Shown piece by piece: positions 25,777 to 35,162 of a stretch of 64,000 nucleotides of DNA. The notes beneath the pieces were generated by a model that saw nothing but the letters and a program-made list of their open reading frames with translations, did not search any database and was not told where the DNA came from. The position numbers and the translations under genes were made by a program. Each line of letters starts with the position of its first letter. Position 1 is the first letter of the stretch. Origin of the DNA: Streptomyces sp. CB03234 (GTDB lineage: Bacteria; Actinomycetota; Actinomycetes; Streptomycetales; Streptomycetaceae); contig NZ_LIYH01000002.1 of NCBI RefSeq assembly GCF_001905885.1, positions 1 through 64,000 of the forward strand. The letters run 5' to 3'.

Positions 25777-27519
25777 GTGCCGATCGTGGCTCAGAGCAGC
25801 ACCGAGACCGACTGGGTCTCCCGTTTCGCGGACGAGGTCATCGCCGAATCGGAGCGACGTGCGCCTGGGAAACCGGTCGTCGTCGCCTCCGGCCTGTCCC
25901 CGTCGGGCCCGATCCACCTGGGCAACCTCCGCGAGGTCATGACCCCGCACCTGGTCGCCGACGAGATCCGGCGCCGGGGGTACGAGGTCCGCCACCTGAT
26001 CTCCTGGGACGACTACGACCGGTACCGCAAGGTGCCGCTCGGCATCCCGGGCGTGGACGGCTCGTGGGAGGAGCACATCGGCAAGCCGCTGACCTCGGTC
26101 CCCGCCCCGGTCGGCTCCGCGTACCCGAACTGGGCGGAGCACTTCAAGGCCGGGATGATCGAGTCGCTGGCCGAGCTGGGCGTCGAGTACGACGGCATCA
26201 GCCAGACCGAGCAGTACACCTCCGGCGCGTACCGCGAGCAGATCCTGCACGCGATGCGGCACCGGGGGACGATCGACGCGATCCTCGACCGGTACCGGAC
26301 GAAGGACAAGGCGACCGGCAAGCCGAAGAAGCAGCAGCAGAAGCCGGTCGACGAGGCCGAGCTGGTGGCCGAGGAGGGCTCCGGCGCGGCGAGCGAGGAC
26401 GACGGCTCCGGCGGCGCCGGGGGCTACTTCCCGTACAAGCCCTACTGCGGGCAGTGCGGCAAGGACCTGACCACCGTCACCTCCTACGACGACGAGTCGA
26501 CGGAGCTGGCCTACAGCTGCGCCTGCGGCTTCTCCGAGACGGTGAAGCTGAGCGAGTTCAACCGGGGCAAGCTGGTCTGGAAGGTCGACTGGCCGATGCG
26601 CTGGGCGTACGAAGGGGTCGTCTTCGAGCCGAGCGGTGTCGACCATTCGTCGCCCGGGTCGTCGTTCGTCGTGGGCGGGCAGATCGTGCGCGAGGTCTTC
26701 GACGGCGTCCAGCCGATCGGCCCCATGTACGCGTTCGTGGGCATCTCGGGCATGGCGAAGATGTCGTCGTCCAAGGGCGGGGTGCCGACCCCGGCCGACG
26801 CGCTGCAGATCATGGAGGCGCCGCTGCTGCGCTGGCTGTACGCGCGCCGCAAGCCCAACCAGGCCTTCAAGATCGCCTTCGACCAGGAGATCCAGCGGCT
26901 GTACGACGAGTGGGACAAGCTGGAGGCCAAGGTCGCCGACGGCAGCGTGCTGCCGGCCGACGCCGCCGCCCACTCCCGCGCGGTGCGCACGGCGGCCGGT
27001 GAGCTGCCGCGTACGCCGCGCCCGCTGCCGTACCGCACGCTCGCCTCGGTCGTGGACATCACCGCCGGGCACGACGAGCAGACGCTGCGCATCCTCAGCG
27101 AGCTGGACCCGGCCAACCCGCTGGCCTCGCTCGACGAGGCGCGGCCGCGGCTGGACCGCGCCCAGAACTGGATCTCCACCCAGGTCCCGGCGGAGCAGCG
27201 CACCATCGTCCGCTCCGAGCCGGACACCGAGCTGCTCGGCTCGCTGGACGAGGAGGGGCGCGAGTCGCTGCGGCTGCTGCTGGAGGGCCTGGACAGCCAC
27301 TGGTCGCTGGACGGGCTGACCACGCTCGTCTACGGCGTGCCGAAGGTGATGGCCGGGCTCGACCCGGAGGCCAAGCCGACGCCGGAGCTGAAGGTCGCCC
27401 AGCGCACCTTCTTCGCCCTGCTGTACCGGCTGCTCGTCAGCCGGGACACCGGGCCGCGGCTGCCCACGCTGCTGCTGGCGGTGGGCGCCGACCGGGTGCG
27501 CAAGCTGCTCGGCGCGTAG
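25777..27519 (+). CDS. lysS: Class I lysyl-tRNA synthetase
   Basis: The 580-residue enzyme is the class I (archaeal-type) LysRS, not the common class II form. HIGH appears as SGPIHLGNLRE and KMSKS as AKMSSSKG; a CxxC...CxC zinc element lies in CGQCGKDLTTV and YSCACGF. A low-complexity insert (about 190-220) with glutamine, glutamate and glycine runs is unusual. GTG at 25777 follows AAGGA by nine bases. Streptomycetes usually also carry a class II LysRS elsewhere. A hairpin terminator follows. Confidence 0.95.
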   Translation: MPIVAQSSTETDWVSRFADEVIAESERRAPGKPVVVASGLSPSGPIHLGNLREVMTPHLVADEIRRRGYEVRHLISWDDYDRYRKVPLGIPGVDGSWEEHIGKPLTSVPAPVGSAYPNWAEHFKAGMIESLAELGVEYDGISQTEQYTSGAYREQILHAMRHRGTIDAILDRYRTKDKATGKPKKQQQKPVDEAELVAEEGSGAASEDDGSGGAGGYFPYKPYCGQCGKDLTTVTSYDDESTELAYSCACGFSETVKLSEFNRGKLVWKVDWPMRWAYEGVVFEPSGVDHSSPGSSFVVGGQIVREVFDGVQPIGPMYAFVGISGMAKMSSSKGGVPTPADALQIMEAPLLRWLYARRKPNQAFKIAFDQEIQRLYDEWDKLEAKVADGSVLPADAAAHSRAVRTAAGELPRTPRPLPYRTLASVVDITAGHDEQTLRILSELDPANPLASLDEARPRLDRAQNWISTQVPAEQRTIVRSEPDTELLGSLDEEGRESLRLLLEGLDSHWSLDGLTTLVYGVPKVMAGLDPEAKPTPELKVAQRTFFALLYRLLVSRDTGPRLPTLLLAVGADRVRKLLGA

Positions 27520-27539
27520 CTTCCGCGGTTTGTGCGGGG

Positions 27540-27571
27540 GGAGGGCTCTCACCTGGGGGTGAGGGCCCTCC
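27540..27571 (+). terminator. Terminator of lysS
   Basis: GGAGGGCTCTCACC and GGTGAGGGCCCTCC form a 14 bp stem with one G-T pair and a TGGG loop, 20 bases after the lysS stop. Confidence 0.8.
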
Positions 27572-27653
27572 TGGCCTTCTGCATCCTTCGGATGACCCGG
27601 CTTTCCGTCCGGCGCAGGACGTTCCGGGGCGCGGGGCACGGGACCGTGGAGCC

Positions 27654-27857
27654 ATGAAGGAGATCGTGGCAGTCATCGGGTGGGTCACCGGCGTCCAGGG
27701 CGTGCTGGGCGTCGCCGGGCGGACCTTCGGGGACGGGCCCTGGGGCCTGCTCCACAAATGGTGGGAGATCCCTACGGCCGGGTACGCCGTGATCGCGGTG
27801 CTCGGCGCGGTCCTCGCCGTGTACGGGGAGACGGCGAAGGTCCGCGCCAGGCGCTGA
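27654..27857 (+). CDS. Small membrane protein, 67 aa
   Basis: The 67-residue protein has two hydrophobic segments: IVAVIGWVTGVQGVLGVAG (about 4-22) and AGYAVIAVLGAVLAVYG (about 42-58), with a basic tail KVRARR. The segments flank a loop rich in tryptophan and glycine (GDGPWGLLHKWWEIPT). It resembles small conserved streptomycete membrane proteins of unknown function. It ends 14 bp before the convergent DUF2637 gene. Confidence 0.7.
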   Translation: MKEIVAVIGWVTGVQGVLGVAGRTFGDGPWGLLHKWWEIPTAGYAVIAVLGAVLAVYGETAKVRARR

Positions 27858-27871
27858 CCCGTGGCGGGCGG

Positions 27872-29197
27872 TTACGCGATGTGCTCGGCGGCGAGCTCCG
27901 CCTGGTAGCGGTTCTTGAACTCGGGCAGCAGGCGGCGCAGCAGGACCGCGCTGAGCGGGTGGCGGATGCCGTAGCCGTCGGCGAGGTGGATGTCGATGAC
28001 GTCCACGCTCGGCCAGTCGTTGTTCTCGTCGACGTACTGCTTGAACACCGGGTACGCGAGGCGGCTGAACTCCTCGGCGTCCGGGTCGGCGAGCTCGGCC
28101 GTCTCGGCGGGCCCGGAGGTCCCGGCGGGCATCGGCTCCTCGCGGCCGTCGTGGCCGTCGGGGCCCGGCGGGACGCGGACCGGGGTGGGCTCCAGGCCCT
28201 CGACGTAGGTGGGGGCGTAGGCGCGCTCGTAGGCGTCCTGGGGCAGCTGGGGGGCGGCGAACCAGGGGCTGACGTGGTTGCCGGGGAGCTGGCCGTCGGG
28301 CTGCGGCTCGGGCTGCGGCTCGGACTCGGGCCGGTTTCCGGGCTGGGGTTCCGGCTGGGGCCGGGGCTGGGGGTGGGGCTGCGGGTGGGCGTGGGCTACG
28401 GGCTGGTCCCGGTCGTCGGGCGTCCCGTGCTGGTGGGCCTCGCCCTGGGGCAGCTCCAGCTCGGGCACCGCCTTCTCCAGCAGCACCGGGTTCGGCGGCA
28501 GCAGCACCGGCTCGATGCCCGCCGCCGCCAGGCCCGCCGGGGCCGTCTCGGCGAGCGGCACCCCGTACTTCGCCAGCCGCAGCGGCATCAGCGCCTCCAC
28601 CGGGGCCTTGCGGCGCCACGCGCGCCCGAAGCGGGCCTGGAGGCGCGCCTGGTAGATCAGCCGGTCCTGCTCCAGCTTGATGACCTGCTCGTACGAGCGC
28701 AGCTCCCACAGCTTCATCCGGCGCCAGAGCCGGAAGGTGGGTACGGGCGAGAGCAGCCACCGGGTGAGGCGTACGCCCTCCATGTGCTTGTCGGCCGTGA
28801 TGTCGGCGATCCGGCCGATGGCGTGCCGTGCGGCCTCCACCGCGACCACGAACAGGACCGGGATCACCGCGTGCATGCCCACGCCGAGCGGGTCGGGCCA
28901 GGACGCCGCGCCGTTGAAGGCGATCGTCGCGGCGGTCAGCAGCCAGGCCGTCTGGCGCAGCAGCGGGAAGGGGATGCGCAGCCAGGTCAGCAGCAGGTCG
29001 AGGGCCAGCAGCACACAGATACCGGCGTCGATGCCGATGGGGAAGACGATCGAGAAGTCGCCGAAGCCCTTCTTCTCGGCGAGCTCGCGCACCGCCGCGT
29101 ACGAGCCGGCGAAACCGATTCCGGCAATGATCACCGCACCGGTGATGACGACGCCGATGAGTATTCGGTGCGTGCGTGTCAGCTGCATCGCGGCCAC
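27872..29197 (-). CDS. DUF2637 membrane protein with proline-rich linker
   Basis: The 441-residue protein starts with four transmembrane helices (about 9-130: ILIGVVITGAVIIAGIGFAG, then FPIGIDAGICVLLALDLLLTW and others), the DUF2637/SpdB-like domain found in streptomycete chromosomes and conjugative plasmids. A cytoplasmic part follows with a repeated HPQPHPQPRPQPEPQP linker (about 265-300) and a conserved C terminus (VFKQYVDENNDWPSVDVIDIHLADGYGI). The GTG at 29197 lies nine bases after GGAGG; the ATG at 29188 is an alternative. Function is unknown. Confidence 0.8.
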   Translation of the reverse strand: MAAMQLTRTHRILIGVVITGAVIIAGIGFAGSYAAVRELAEKKGFGDFSIVFPIGIDAGICVLLALDLLLTWLRIPFPLLRQTAWLLTAATIAFNGAASWPDPLGVGMHAVIPVLFVVAVEAARHAIGRIADITADKHMEGVRLTRWLLSPVPTFRLWRRMKLWELRSYEQVIKLEQDRLIYQARLQARFGRAWRRKAPVEALMPLRLAKYGVPLAETAPAGLAAAGIEPVLLPPNPVLLEKAVPELELPQGEAHQHGTPDDRDQPVAHAHPQPHPQPRPQPEPQPGNRPESEPQPEPQPDGQLPGNHVSPWFAAPQLPQDAYERAYAPTYVEGLEPTPVRVPPGPDGHDGREEPMPAGTSGPAETAELADPDAEEFSRLAYPVFKQYVDENNDWPSVDVIDIHLADGYGIRHPLSAVLLRRLLPEFKNRYQAELAAEHIA

Positions 29198-29326
29198 CCG
29201 CGATCCCCTCCCGTTGACGAGTCTGGCGGGCAAAGCCTGGCACACGTGTGCGGAGCCCGGTCCTCGGGGGACGTCCGGGCTCCGCATGTATGTGCCAGGT
29301 GGTTGCCGCCTGTTGCGCCTGTTGGG

Positions 29327-30052
29327 CTACTTGTTGGCCGCCGCGACCGCGGCCACCGCCTCCTTGGAGGCCTTGACCGCGTCCTCCATCAGGTCCGACG
29401 GGGTCGGGGTCTTGGCACCGGCGTAGCCCGCGCCGTTGTAGGAGACGGTGATGAGCACGTTCTCCGTACGGGTCACGATCGCCGCGTACTTGAAGTCCTC
29501 GTCGGTCTTCTTCAAGCCGTAGCTGATGGCCGTCGCCTCATTGCCGACGCCCGCCGCGGGTGAGGTCTTGACGCTGGTGGCGCCCTCGGTCGCCTTCACC
29601 TTGGCGACCTCCTTGGTGTAGTTCTCCTGCGCGCGCTGCTCGGCGCTGCCGAGCGACGGGTCGGAGTCGTACCGGAGGAGGGAGATGTCGAGCCAGCGGT
29701 ACTGCGAGCCCTTGATGCCGTTGTCGTCCAGGCCGTTCCAGGCGCAGCTGCCGCGGCTGGCGGTGTCGCTGGACTTGCCGGGCGTGCCCTTCTCGTTCTT
29801 CACCTCCGGCACCAGGTCCTCGATGGTCTTCCCGGTGATCGCCTTGCAGGCCTCGGGGAGCTGCGTGTACTTCGCGGGCGCGACGGTCGGCTTGGGCTTC
29901 ACGGCGGCCTGCGGCGAGGAGGCGGTGGACGGCGACTGCGCGTCCGCGTCGCTCTTGCTGTCGGAGTCCGACGAGCAGCCGGCGACGACGAGCATCACCG
30001 GTACGGCTGCGCAGGCGAGTATGCGGGTGAGTCGCGGGGCTGATCGGTACAT
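29327..30052 (-). CDS. DUF3558-type secreted lipoprotein
   Basis: The 241-residue protein has a lipoprotein signal (LACAAVPVMLVVAGC, lipid anchor on the cysteine of VAGC), a serine/aspartate-rich spacer and a globular domain with conserved cysteines in LPEACKAITGKTIEDLVPEV and GSCAWNG. This is the DUF3558 pattern, a common actinobacterial outer-surface lipoprotein domain. A related lipoprotein gene lies just upstream on the same strand. Function is unknown. Confidence 0.83.
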   Translation of the reverse strand: MYRSAPRLTRILACAAVPVMLVVAGCSSDSDSKSDADAQSPSTASSPQAAVKPKPTVAPAKYTQLPEACKAITGKTIEDLVPEVKNEKGTPGKSSDTASRGSCAWNGLDDNGIKGSQYRWLDISLLRYDSDPSLGSAEQRAQENYTKEVAKVKATEGATSVKTSPAAGVGNEATAISYGLKKTDEDFKYAAIVTRTENVLITVSYNGAGYAGAKTPTPSDLMEDAVKASKEAVAAVAAANK

Positions 30053-30170
30053 GGTTCCTTCAGTCGCTTGTCGTACGGTCCGGCGGTCCGGACACGGTAG
30101 CCCGAGTCGGTACGTCCGCGGGGGCGTCCCGGCGGCGTCACGGGACCGGCCCGGGGTGGCTGGGGAGTGA

Positions 30171-31004
30171 CTACTCCTCGAACCGCTCGGCGAGGTTACG
30201 GGCCAGACCCTGGGCCTTTTCCTGCAGTTCCTTGCTGTCCGGCACCTCGGTGACGCGGGCGGGCTGCTCGCCGTACCGGATGGTCACGATGACGTTCGAT
30301 GTGCGGAACACCACGCTCACGGTGCGGTGCTGGGCGGTCGAACCGGCGCGGGTGAGGACGTCGTCGAGGAACGCCGCGTCGGCGAGGCCGGCCAGCACGC
30401 GCGGTTCCAGCCCCTCGGGGGTGCCGGCGCTCCCGGTGGGGGTGGGGTCGGCGGTGGGGGTGGTCGCCTTCGCGGCGGGGCTCGCGGTGGGGCCGGTTGT
30501 GGGCGGGGCCTGCTGGGCCGTGCCGGCGGCGGGCGCGGGGGCCTGGGAGGGCAGCCCGGCGGCGGCTTCCTTCTCCGCATAGACCTGCTGGGCGCGGTCG
30601 TCGTCACTGACGGTGGGGTCGTAGGACACGACACGCTCGAAGTCGAGGGTCAGCTGGTGGGAGGCGTCCGGGCCGTCGGTCTTCCAGCTGCAGCCGGCGC
30701 GGCGGTCGGTGTCGTACGTGGCGGAGGGGGTGCCGCGGTAGACCCGCTCGCGCTGTTCCTCGGGCAGCTGGGCGGCTCCGGGCAGGAGGTCCTTGAGCGT
30801 GGAGCGCTGGACGGAGCCGCAGGGCTCCAGGAGCGTGCGGTACTTGCCGGGCTGGACTGCGGTGTCCGCGGGGCCGCCCGCCTTGGAGTCGGTGGTGGCG
30901 CCGTCGGGTCCGGAGCCGGCGCTGCACCCGGCGAGGCCGGTGACGCCGACGGTGAGCGCCGCGAGGAGTGCGGCCACACCGGGTACGTACGCCCTTCGCT
31001 GCAC
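30171..31004 (-). CDS. DUF3558-like secreted lipoprotein, paralogue
   Basis: The 277-residue protein has a lipobox (LTVGVTGLAGC), then a domain with the same cysteine pattern as its neighbour: LLEPCGSVQRSTLKDLLPGA and RRAGCSWKTDG. A proline/alanine/threonine-rich insert (about 150-195) splits the domain. With the gene at 29327-30052 it forms a tandem pair that diverged from a common ancestor. Both should be anchored on the outer face of the membrane. Confidence 0.78.
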   Translation of the reverse strand: MQRRAYVPGVAALLAALTVGVTGLAGCSAGSGPDGATTDSKAGGPADTAVQPGKYRTLLEPCGSVQRSTLKDLLPGAAQLPEEQRERVYRGTPSATYDTDRRAGCSWKTDGPDASHQLTLDFERVVSYDPTVSDDDRAQQVYAEKEAAAGLPSQAPAPAAGTAQQAPPTTGPTASPAAKATTPTADPTPTGSAGTPEGLEPRVLAGLADAAFLDDVLTRAGSTAQHRTVSVVFRTSNVIVTIRYGEQPARVTEVPDSKELQEKAQGLARNLAERFEE

Positions 31005-31190
31005 GGTCCCGGGCTCCTTTCGCTCTGGTGCCGGTCGGTACGGCCGGCGGGAAAACGGGTTGCCGCCCGTCGCCGGTCGATGGACACAATGTGTATCGCA
31101 CGCGCCGCCGTCGATGCCGGTCCGCCGTCTCTTTCGCGGACCTTGGAGCCGGTTTTTGCGCTTTCAGAATTTTCGGGGGGATTGAGAACT

Positions 31191-32384
31191 ATGTCGTATG
31201 TAGAGGTGCCGGGGGCGAAGGTCCCGATCCGGATGTGGACCGATCCTTCGACGGTGGAGGACGGGGCGATGCGGCAGTTGCGCAACACCGCCACCCTGCC
31301 GTGGATCAAGGGCCTGGCCGTGATGCCGGACGTGCACTACGGCAAGGGCGCGACGGTCGGGTCGGTGATCGCGATGCACGGGGCGGTCTGCCCGGCGGCG
31401 GTCGGGGTGGACATCGGCTGCGGCATGTCGGCGGTGAAGACGTCGCTGACGGCGAACGACCTGCCCGGTGACCTGTCGCGGCTGCGCTCGAAGATCGAGC
31501 AGGCCATTCCGGTCGGGCGCGGCATGCACGACGAGATGGTCGATCCCCGCCGGCTGCACGGCTTCCCGGGCGCGGGCTGGGACGACTTCTGGGCGCGGTT
31601 CGACGGGGTGGCGGAATCGGTCAAATTCCGTCGGGATCGAGCAGTGAAGCAGATGGGCTCCCTCGGAAGCGGAAACCATTTCGTCGAGTTCTGTCTCGAT
31701 GAGTCGGGATCGGTCTGGCTGATGCTGCACTCCGGCTCCCGGAACATCGGCAAGGAGCTGGCCGAGCACCACATCGGCGAGGCGCGGAAGCTGCCGCACA
31801 ACCAGGGCCTGGTCGACCGCGACCTCGCTGTCTTCATCGCGGACACCCCACAGATGGCGGCGTACCGGAACGATCTGTTCTGGGCGCAGGAGTACGCCAA
31901 GTACAACCGCGCGATCATGATGGCGCTCTTCCAGGACGTGGTCCGCAAGGAGTTCAAGAAGGCCAGGGTCACCTTCGACCGGGTCATCTCGTGCCACCAC
32001 AACTACGTGGCGGAGGAGCGGTACGACGGGATGGACCTGCTGGTCACCCGGAAGGGCGCGATCCGCGCGGGCTCCGTCGACTTCGGGATCATCCCGGGCT
32101 CGATGGGCACCGGCTCGTACATCGTGAAGGGCCTGGGCAACGAGGCGTCGTTCAACTCGGCCTCGCACGGCGCGGGACGGAAGATGAGCCGCTCCGCCGC
32201 CAAGCGGCGCTTCTCGACGCGGGACCTGGAGGAGCAGACGCGGGGCGTGGAGTGCCGTAAGGACTCCGGCGTCGTGGACGAGATCCCGGGTGCGTACAAG
32301 CCGATCGAGAAGGTCATCGACCAGCAGCGCGACCTGGTGGAGGTCGTGGCGAAGCTGAAACAGGTGGTGTGCGTGAAGGGCTGA
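31191..32384 (+). CDS. rtcB: RNA-splicing ligase RtcB
   Basis: The 397-residue protein has all the metal and guanylylation residues of RtcB: D47 and H49 in MPDVHYGKG, C77 in GVDIGCGMS, H163 in GSLGSGNHF, H180 in MLHSGSRN, H270 in SCHHNY and H326 in SASHGAGR, the residue that takes GMP. RtcB joins 3'-phosphate or cyclic-phosphate RNA ends to 5'-OH ends and repairs tRNA or rRNA. No archease or RtcA gene is visible beside it. It is divergent from the lipoprotein gene. Confidence 0.94.
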   Translation: MSYVEVPGAKVPIRMWTDPSTVEDGAMRQLRNTATLPWIKGLAVMPDVHYGKGATVGSVIAMHGAVCPAAVGVDIGCGMSAVKTSLTANDLPGDLSRLRSKIEQAIPVGRGMHDEMVDPRRLHGFPGAGWDDFWARFDGVAESVKFRRDRAVKQMGSLGSGNHFVEFCLDESGSVWLMLHSGSRNIGKELAEHHIGEARKLPHNQGLVDRDLAVFIADTPQMAAYRNDLFWAQEYAKYNRAIMMALFQDVVRKEFKKARVTFDRVISCHHNYVAEERYDGMDLLVTRKGAIRAGSVDFGIIPGSMGTGSYIVKGLGNEASFNSASHGAGRKMSRSAAKRRFSTRDLEEQTRGVECRKDSGVVDEIPGAYKPIEKVIDQQRDLVEVVAKLKQVVCVKG

Positions 32385-32416
32385 GGCGCGCCCTTCACGT
32401 CACGGCCCCGGTCCCG

Positions 32417-33211
32417 TCACAGCTCGCGGTGGACCTTGGTGTTGGAGGCCTGGGCACGGGGGCGCACCACCAGCAGGTCGATGTTGACGTGGGCGGGGCG
32501 GGTGACCGCCCAGGTGATGGTGTCGGCGACGTCGTCGGCGCTGAGGGGGTCGGGGACGCCCGCGTAGACCTTGGCCGCCTTCTCGGTGTCGCCGCGGAAG
32601 CGGGTCGTGGCGAACTCGTCGGTCTTGACCAGGCCGGGGGCGATCTCGATGACGCGGACCGGGGTGCCGAGGATTTCCAGGCGGAGGGTCTCGGCCAGGA
32701 CGCGGGCGCCGTTCTTGGCGGCGACGTATCCGGCGCCGCCCTCGTAGGTGGCGTGGGCGGCGGTGGAGGAGACGACGACCACCGTGCCGGCGCCGCTCGC
32801 GGTGAGGGCGGGCAGCAGGGCCTGGGTCATGTGGAGCGTGCCGATCACGTTGACCTCGTACATCCGGCGCCAGTCGGCGGGGTCGCCGGTGGCGACGGGA
32901 TCCGCGCCGAGGGCGCCGCCCGCGTTGTTGACGAGCACGTCGCAGCGCTCCAGGCCGGCCGCGAAGGCGTCGACGGCCGGGCGGTCGGTGACGTCGAGGG
33001 CGTACGCCGTGGCCCGGTGGCCGGCGGCGGTGAGCTCGGCGGCGAGGGCCTCGATACGGTCCTTGCGGCGGGCGGTGAGCACGACGTGGTGGCCCGCCCC
33101 GGCGAGCCGGCGTGCCGTGGCGGCGCCGATACCGCTGCTCGCTCCGGTGACGACAGCGACGGGAACGCCGGGGGAGTCGGTGGAGCCGGCGGGGGTGGCG
33201 GCGGCGGTCAT
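32417..33211 (-). CDS. Short-chain dehydrogenase/reductase
   Basis: The 264-residue enzyme is a classical SDR: the cofactor loop is VTGASSGIGAATARRL (TGxxxGxG), the NNAG motif is VLVNNAGGA, serine and YxxxK appear in VVVSSTAAHATYEGGAGYVAAKNG, and PG follows in IAPGLVKTDEF. An arginine after strand 2 (LTARRKDR) favours NADP(H). The ATG at 33211 follows AGGAG. The substrate is unknown; sequence is close to YdfG-like oxidoreductases acting on small hydroxy acids. Confidence 0.88.
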   Translation of the reverse strand: MTAAATPAGSTDSPGVPVAVVTGASSGIGAATARRLAGAGHHVVLTARRKDRIEALAAELTAAGHRATAYALDVTDRPAVDAFAAGLERCDVLVNNAGGALGADPVATGDPADWRRMYEVNVIGTLHMTQALLPALTASGAGTVVVVSSTAAHATYEGGAGYVAAKNGARVLAETLRLEILGTPVRVIEIAPGLVKTDEFATTRFRGDTEKAAKVYAGVPDPLSADDVADTITWAVTRPAHVNIDLLVVRPRAQASNTKVHREL

Positions 33212-33333
33212 GGCGGTACTCCTCGCGCGGGTGATCGAACGGCCGGTACGCGGCCAGCATAGGCGGCCGCGAAGATCCCTCCGGAGCGGCGGGGGAGACA
33301 CATGGCGGCCGGTCATATCGGTATGTTCCGGAC

Positions 33334-33834
33334 ATGGTTGCGATGCGCAGGGCTCTGCTGGTGATGTCCGTCGCCGTGGCGACGGTGGCGGGTGTGAGTG
33401 TGGGCGTGGGTGGGGCTGCCGAGACGGCCGGTGACGGGATGGCCGGACCCGAGGCGGATGTGGCGCACCACGGCCATGTGACGCTCTGGGACGGGCGGCT
33501 CGATGTCGTCCTGCTGAGTGAGAACCGCGGGCCGTCGGGGCTCGACGACACGACCGTGCGGCTGGCCTTCTCGGTCCCGCTCGCCGCCGGTCACGCCCTG
33601 CCGGCCGGCTGTGTGTGGGGCGGCGAGCGGGAGGTGCTGTGCTCCACCGGGCCGTTGCGGGTGGACGGTACGCGGCACGAGACGGCGCTGACCCTGCGGA
33701 CGGCCGGCGTCGCGCCGCAGGAGCTGACGGCTCGGGTGGCCACCGCGTGGAACGGCGGCGCGGTGGACCGGAACCCGGCCGACAACGACCACCGGGTGCT
33801 GGTGCTGGCCACGGGGGACCCGTACGTCTTCTGA
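33334..33834 (+). CDS. Secreted protein of unknown function
   Basis: The 166-residue protein has a signal peptide (MVAMRRALLVMSVAVATVAG, cleavage near GGAAETA) and a beta-rich mature part with two cysteines in PAGCVWGGEREVLCSTGPL that could form a disulfide. The pattern LTARVATAWNGGAVDRNPADNDHRVLV resembles the DUF11/CARDB-like surface domains with NPxDN turns. No catalytic motif is seen. Confidence 0.65.
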   Translation: MVAMRRALLVMSVAVATVAGVSVGVGGAAETAGDGMAGPEADVAHHGHVTLWDGRLDVVLLSENRGPSGLDDTTVRLAFSVPLAAGHALPAGCVWGGEREVLCSTGPLRVDGTRHETALTLRTAGVAPQELTARVATAWNGGAVDRNPADNDHRVLVLATGDPYVF

Positions 33835-34058
33835 TGCCCGCCGGGCCGTGATCAGAGGGACCAGCCGATTACCGGGAGATCTGCGTTCCCTGGGCCGCTG
33901 AGGTGATCTTTCTGTTTCCCGGGCGCTGGAGGCGACACGGACGCCATCGCTCGGTTAGCTGGGGCCGTGCCTTACGAACAGTCAGACCCCCGCCACGCAG
34001 TTCGAGAACGTGCCCGGCCGAGAGGCATCCCGGCGCCCGGTGCCGTCGGAGGCAGCGC

Positions 34059-35117
34059 ATGTCGGGATTGACCGCGATCGGCGCGCAGCCGGCCACGTCC
34101 GCGTACGCGCTCTTCGACTGGGCCCGCGAGCTCGTGACCCCCGCTCTGCGGGACGCCGTGCGGGCCATGCCCCCGCCCGAGTGCCGCATCGTGGGGTACC
34201 ACCGCGGCTGGCACGAGGCGGACGGCGGGCCGCCGGCCGCGCCCGTCGGCGAGCGGGGCGGCAAAGCGGTGCGGCCCGCGCTGGCCTTCCTGTCGGCCAG
34301 GGCCGTCGGGGGCGCCGCCGAGGCCGCCGTACCCGCGGCCGTCGTGGTGGAGCTGGTCCACGACTTCTCGCTGCTGCACGACGACGTGATCGACGGGGAT
34401 CCGCTGCGGCGGCACCGTCCCGCCGCCTGGACGGTGTACGGCACTCCGGCCGCCGTGCTGACCGGTGACGCCCTGCTGGTGAACGCCGTCCGGACGCTCG
34501 CGGAGTCGTCCGCGCCCCGGACGGAGCCCGCCCTGCGGGAGCTGATCACCGCCCTCGTCGACCTGATGCGGGGGCAGAGCCAGGATGTGGCGTTCGAGAA
34601 GGCCACCATGGTCGCGCCCGCCGAGTACCTGTCCATGGCGGAGGGCAAGACGGGGGCGCTCATGGGATGCGCCTGCGCGCTGGGCGGAGTGCTCGCGGGG
34701 GCGTCGGAGGACCGGGTGTCCGGGCTGCGTGACTTCGGCCGGTGCCTGGGCGTGGCGTTCCAGTGCGTCGACGATCTGCTGGGCATCTGGGGTTCCAGCG
34801 CGCGCAGCGGCAAACCCGTCGGTGCCGATCTCGCGGCCCGCAAGAAATCGCTCCCGGTGGTGGTGGCGCTGGCCGACGAGGGGCCGGTGGGCAGACGGCT
34901 GGCCGACCTCTACGCCGGGTCGGCGCCATTGCCGGAGGCCGATGTCGCCCTGGCGGCGCGGCTGATCGAGGAGGCCGGGGGGCGGGAACGGACAGAGCTG
35001 GAGGCGAAACGCCAGGTCGCCGCGGCGATGAGGGCCCTGGCGCGGGCCGAGCCCGCCCCGGAGATCTACCGGCAATTGCACGACATCGCGGTGCTGATGA
35101 CCGGTCGCGACCGCTGA
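34059..35117 (+). CDS. Polyprenyl diphosphate synthase (E-type)
   Basis: The 352-residue protein is an all-helical trans-prenyltransferase. The first aspartate-rich motif is LLHDDVIDGDPLRRHR (D108, D109, D112) and the second is CVDDLLGIWG (D238, D239); GGKAVRPAL and KKSLPVVVAL are the usual flanking blocks. It should lengthen DMAPP with IPP to a geranyl, farnesyl or geranylgeranyl diphosphate. The N terminus with GYHRGW resembles the group annotated as cargo of family 2 encapsulins, but no encapsulin gene is here. An ABC exporter and a terpene synthase lie downstream. Confidence 0.85.
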   Translation: MSGLTAIGAQPATSAYALFDWARELVTPALRDAVRAMPPPECRIVGYHRGWHEADGGPPAAPVGERGGKAVRPALAFLSARAVGGAAEAAVPAAVVVELVHDFSLLHDDVIDGDPLRRHRPAAWTVYGTPAAVLTGDALLVNAVRTLAESSAPRTEPALRELITALVDLMRGQSQDVAFEKATMVAPAEYLSMAEGKTGALMGCACALGGVLAGASEDRVSGLRDFGRCLGVAFQCVDDLLGIWGSSARSGKPVGADLAARKKSLPVVVALADEGPVGRRLADLYAGSAPLPEADVALAARLIEEAGGRERTELEAKRQVAAAMRALARAEPAPEIYRQLHDIAVLMTGRDR

Positions 35118-35162
35118 TTTCACCGGCCGGACGGCGGTGCGTCAACATGGGAATGCCCTCTT

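Noticed and set aside
34059..35117. Family 2 encapsulin cargo locus
   Set aside because: The prenyl synthase resembles encapsulin cargo proteins, but no encapsulin shell gene is present within the window.
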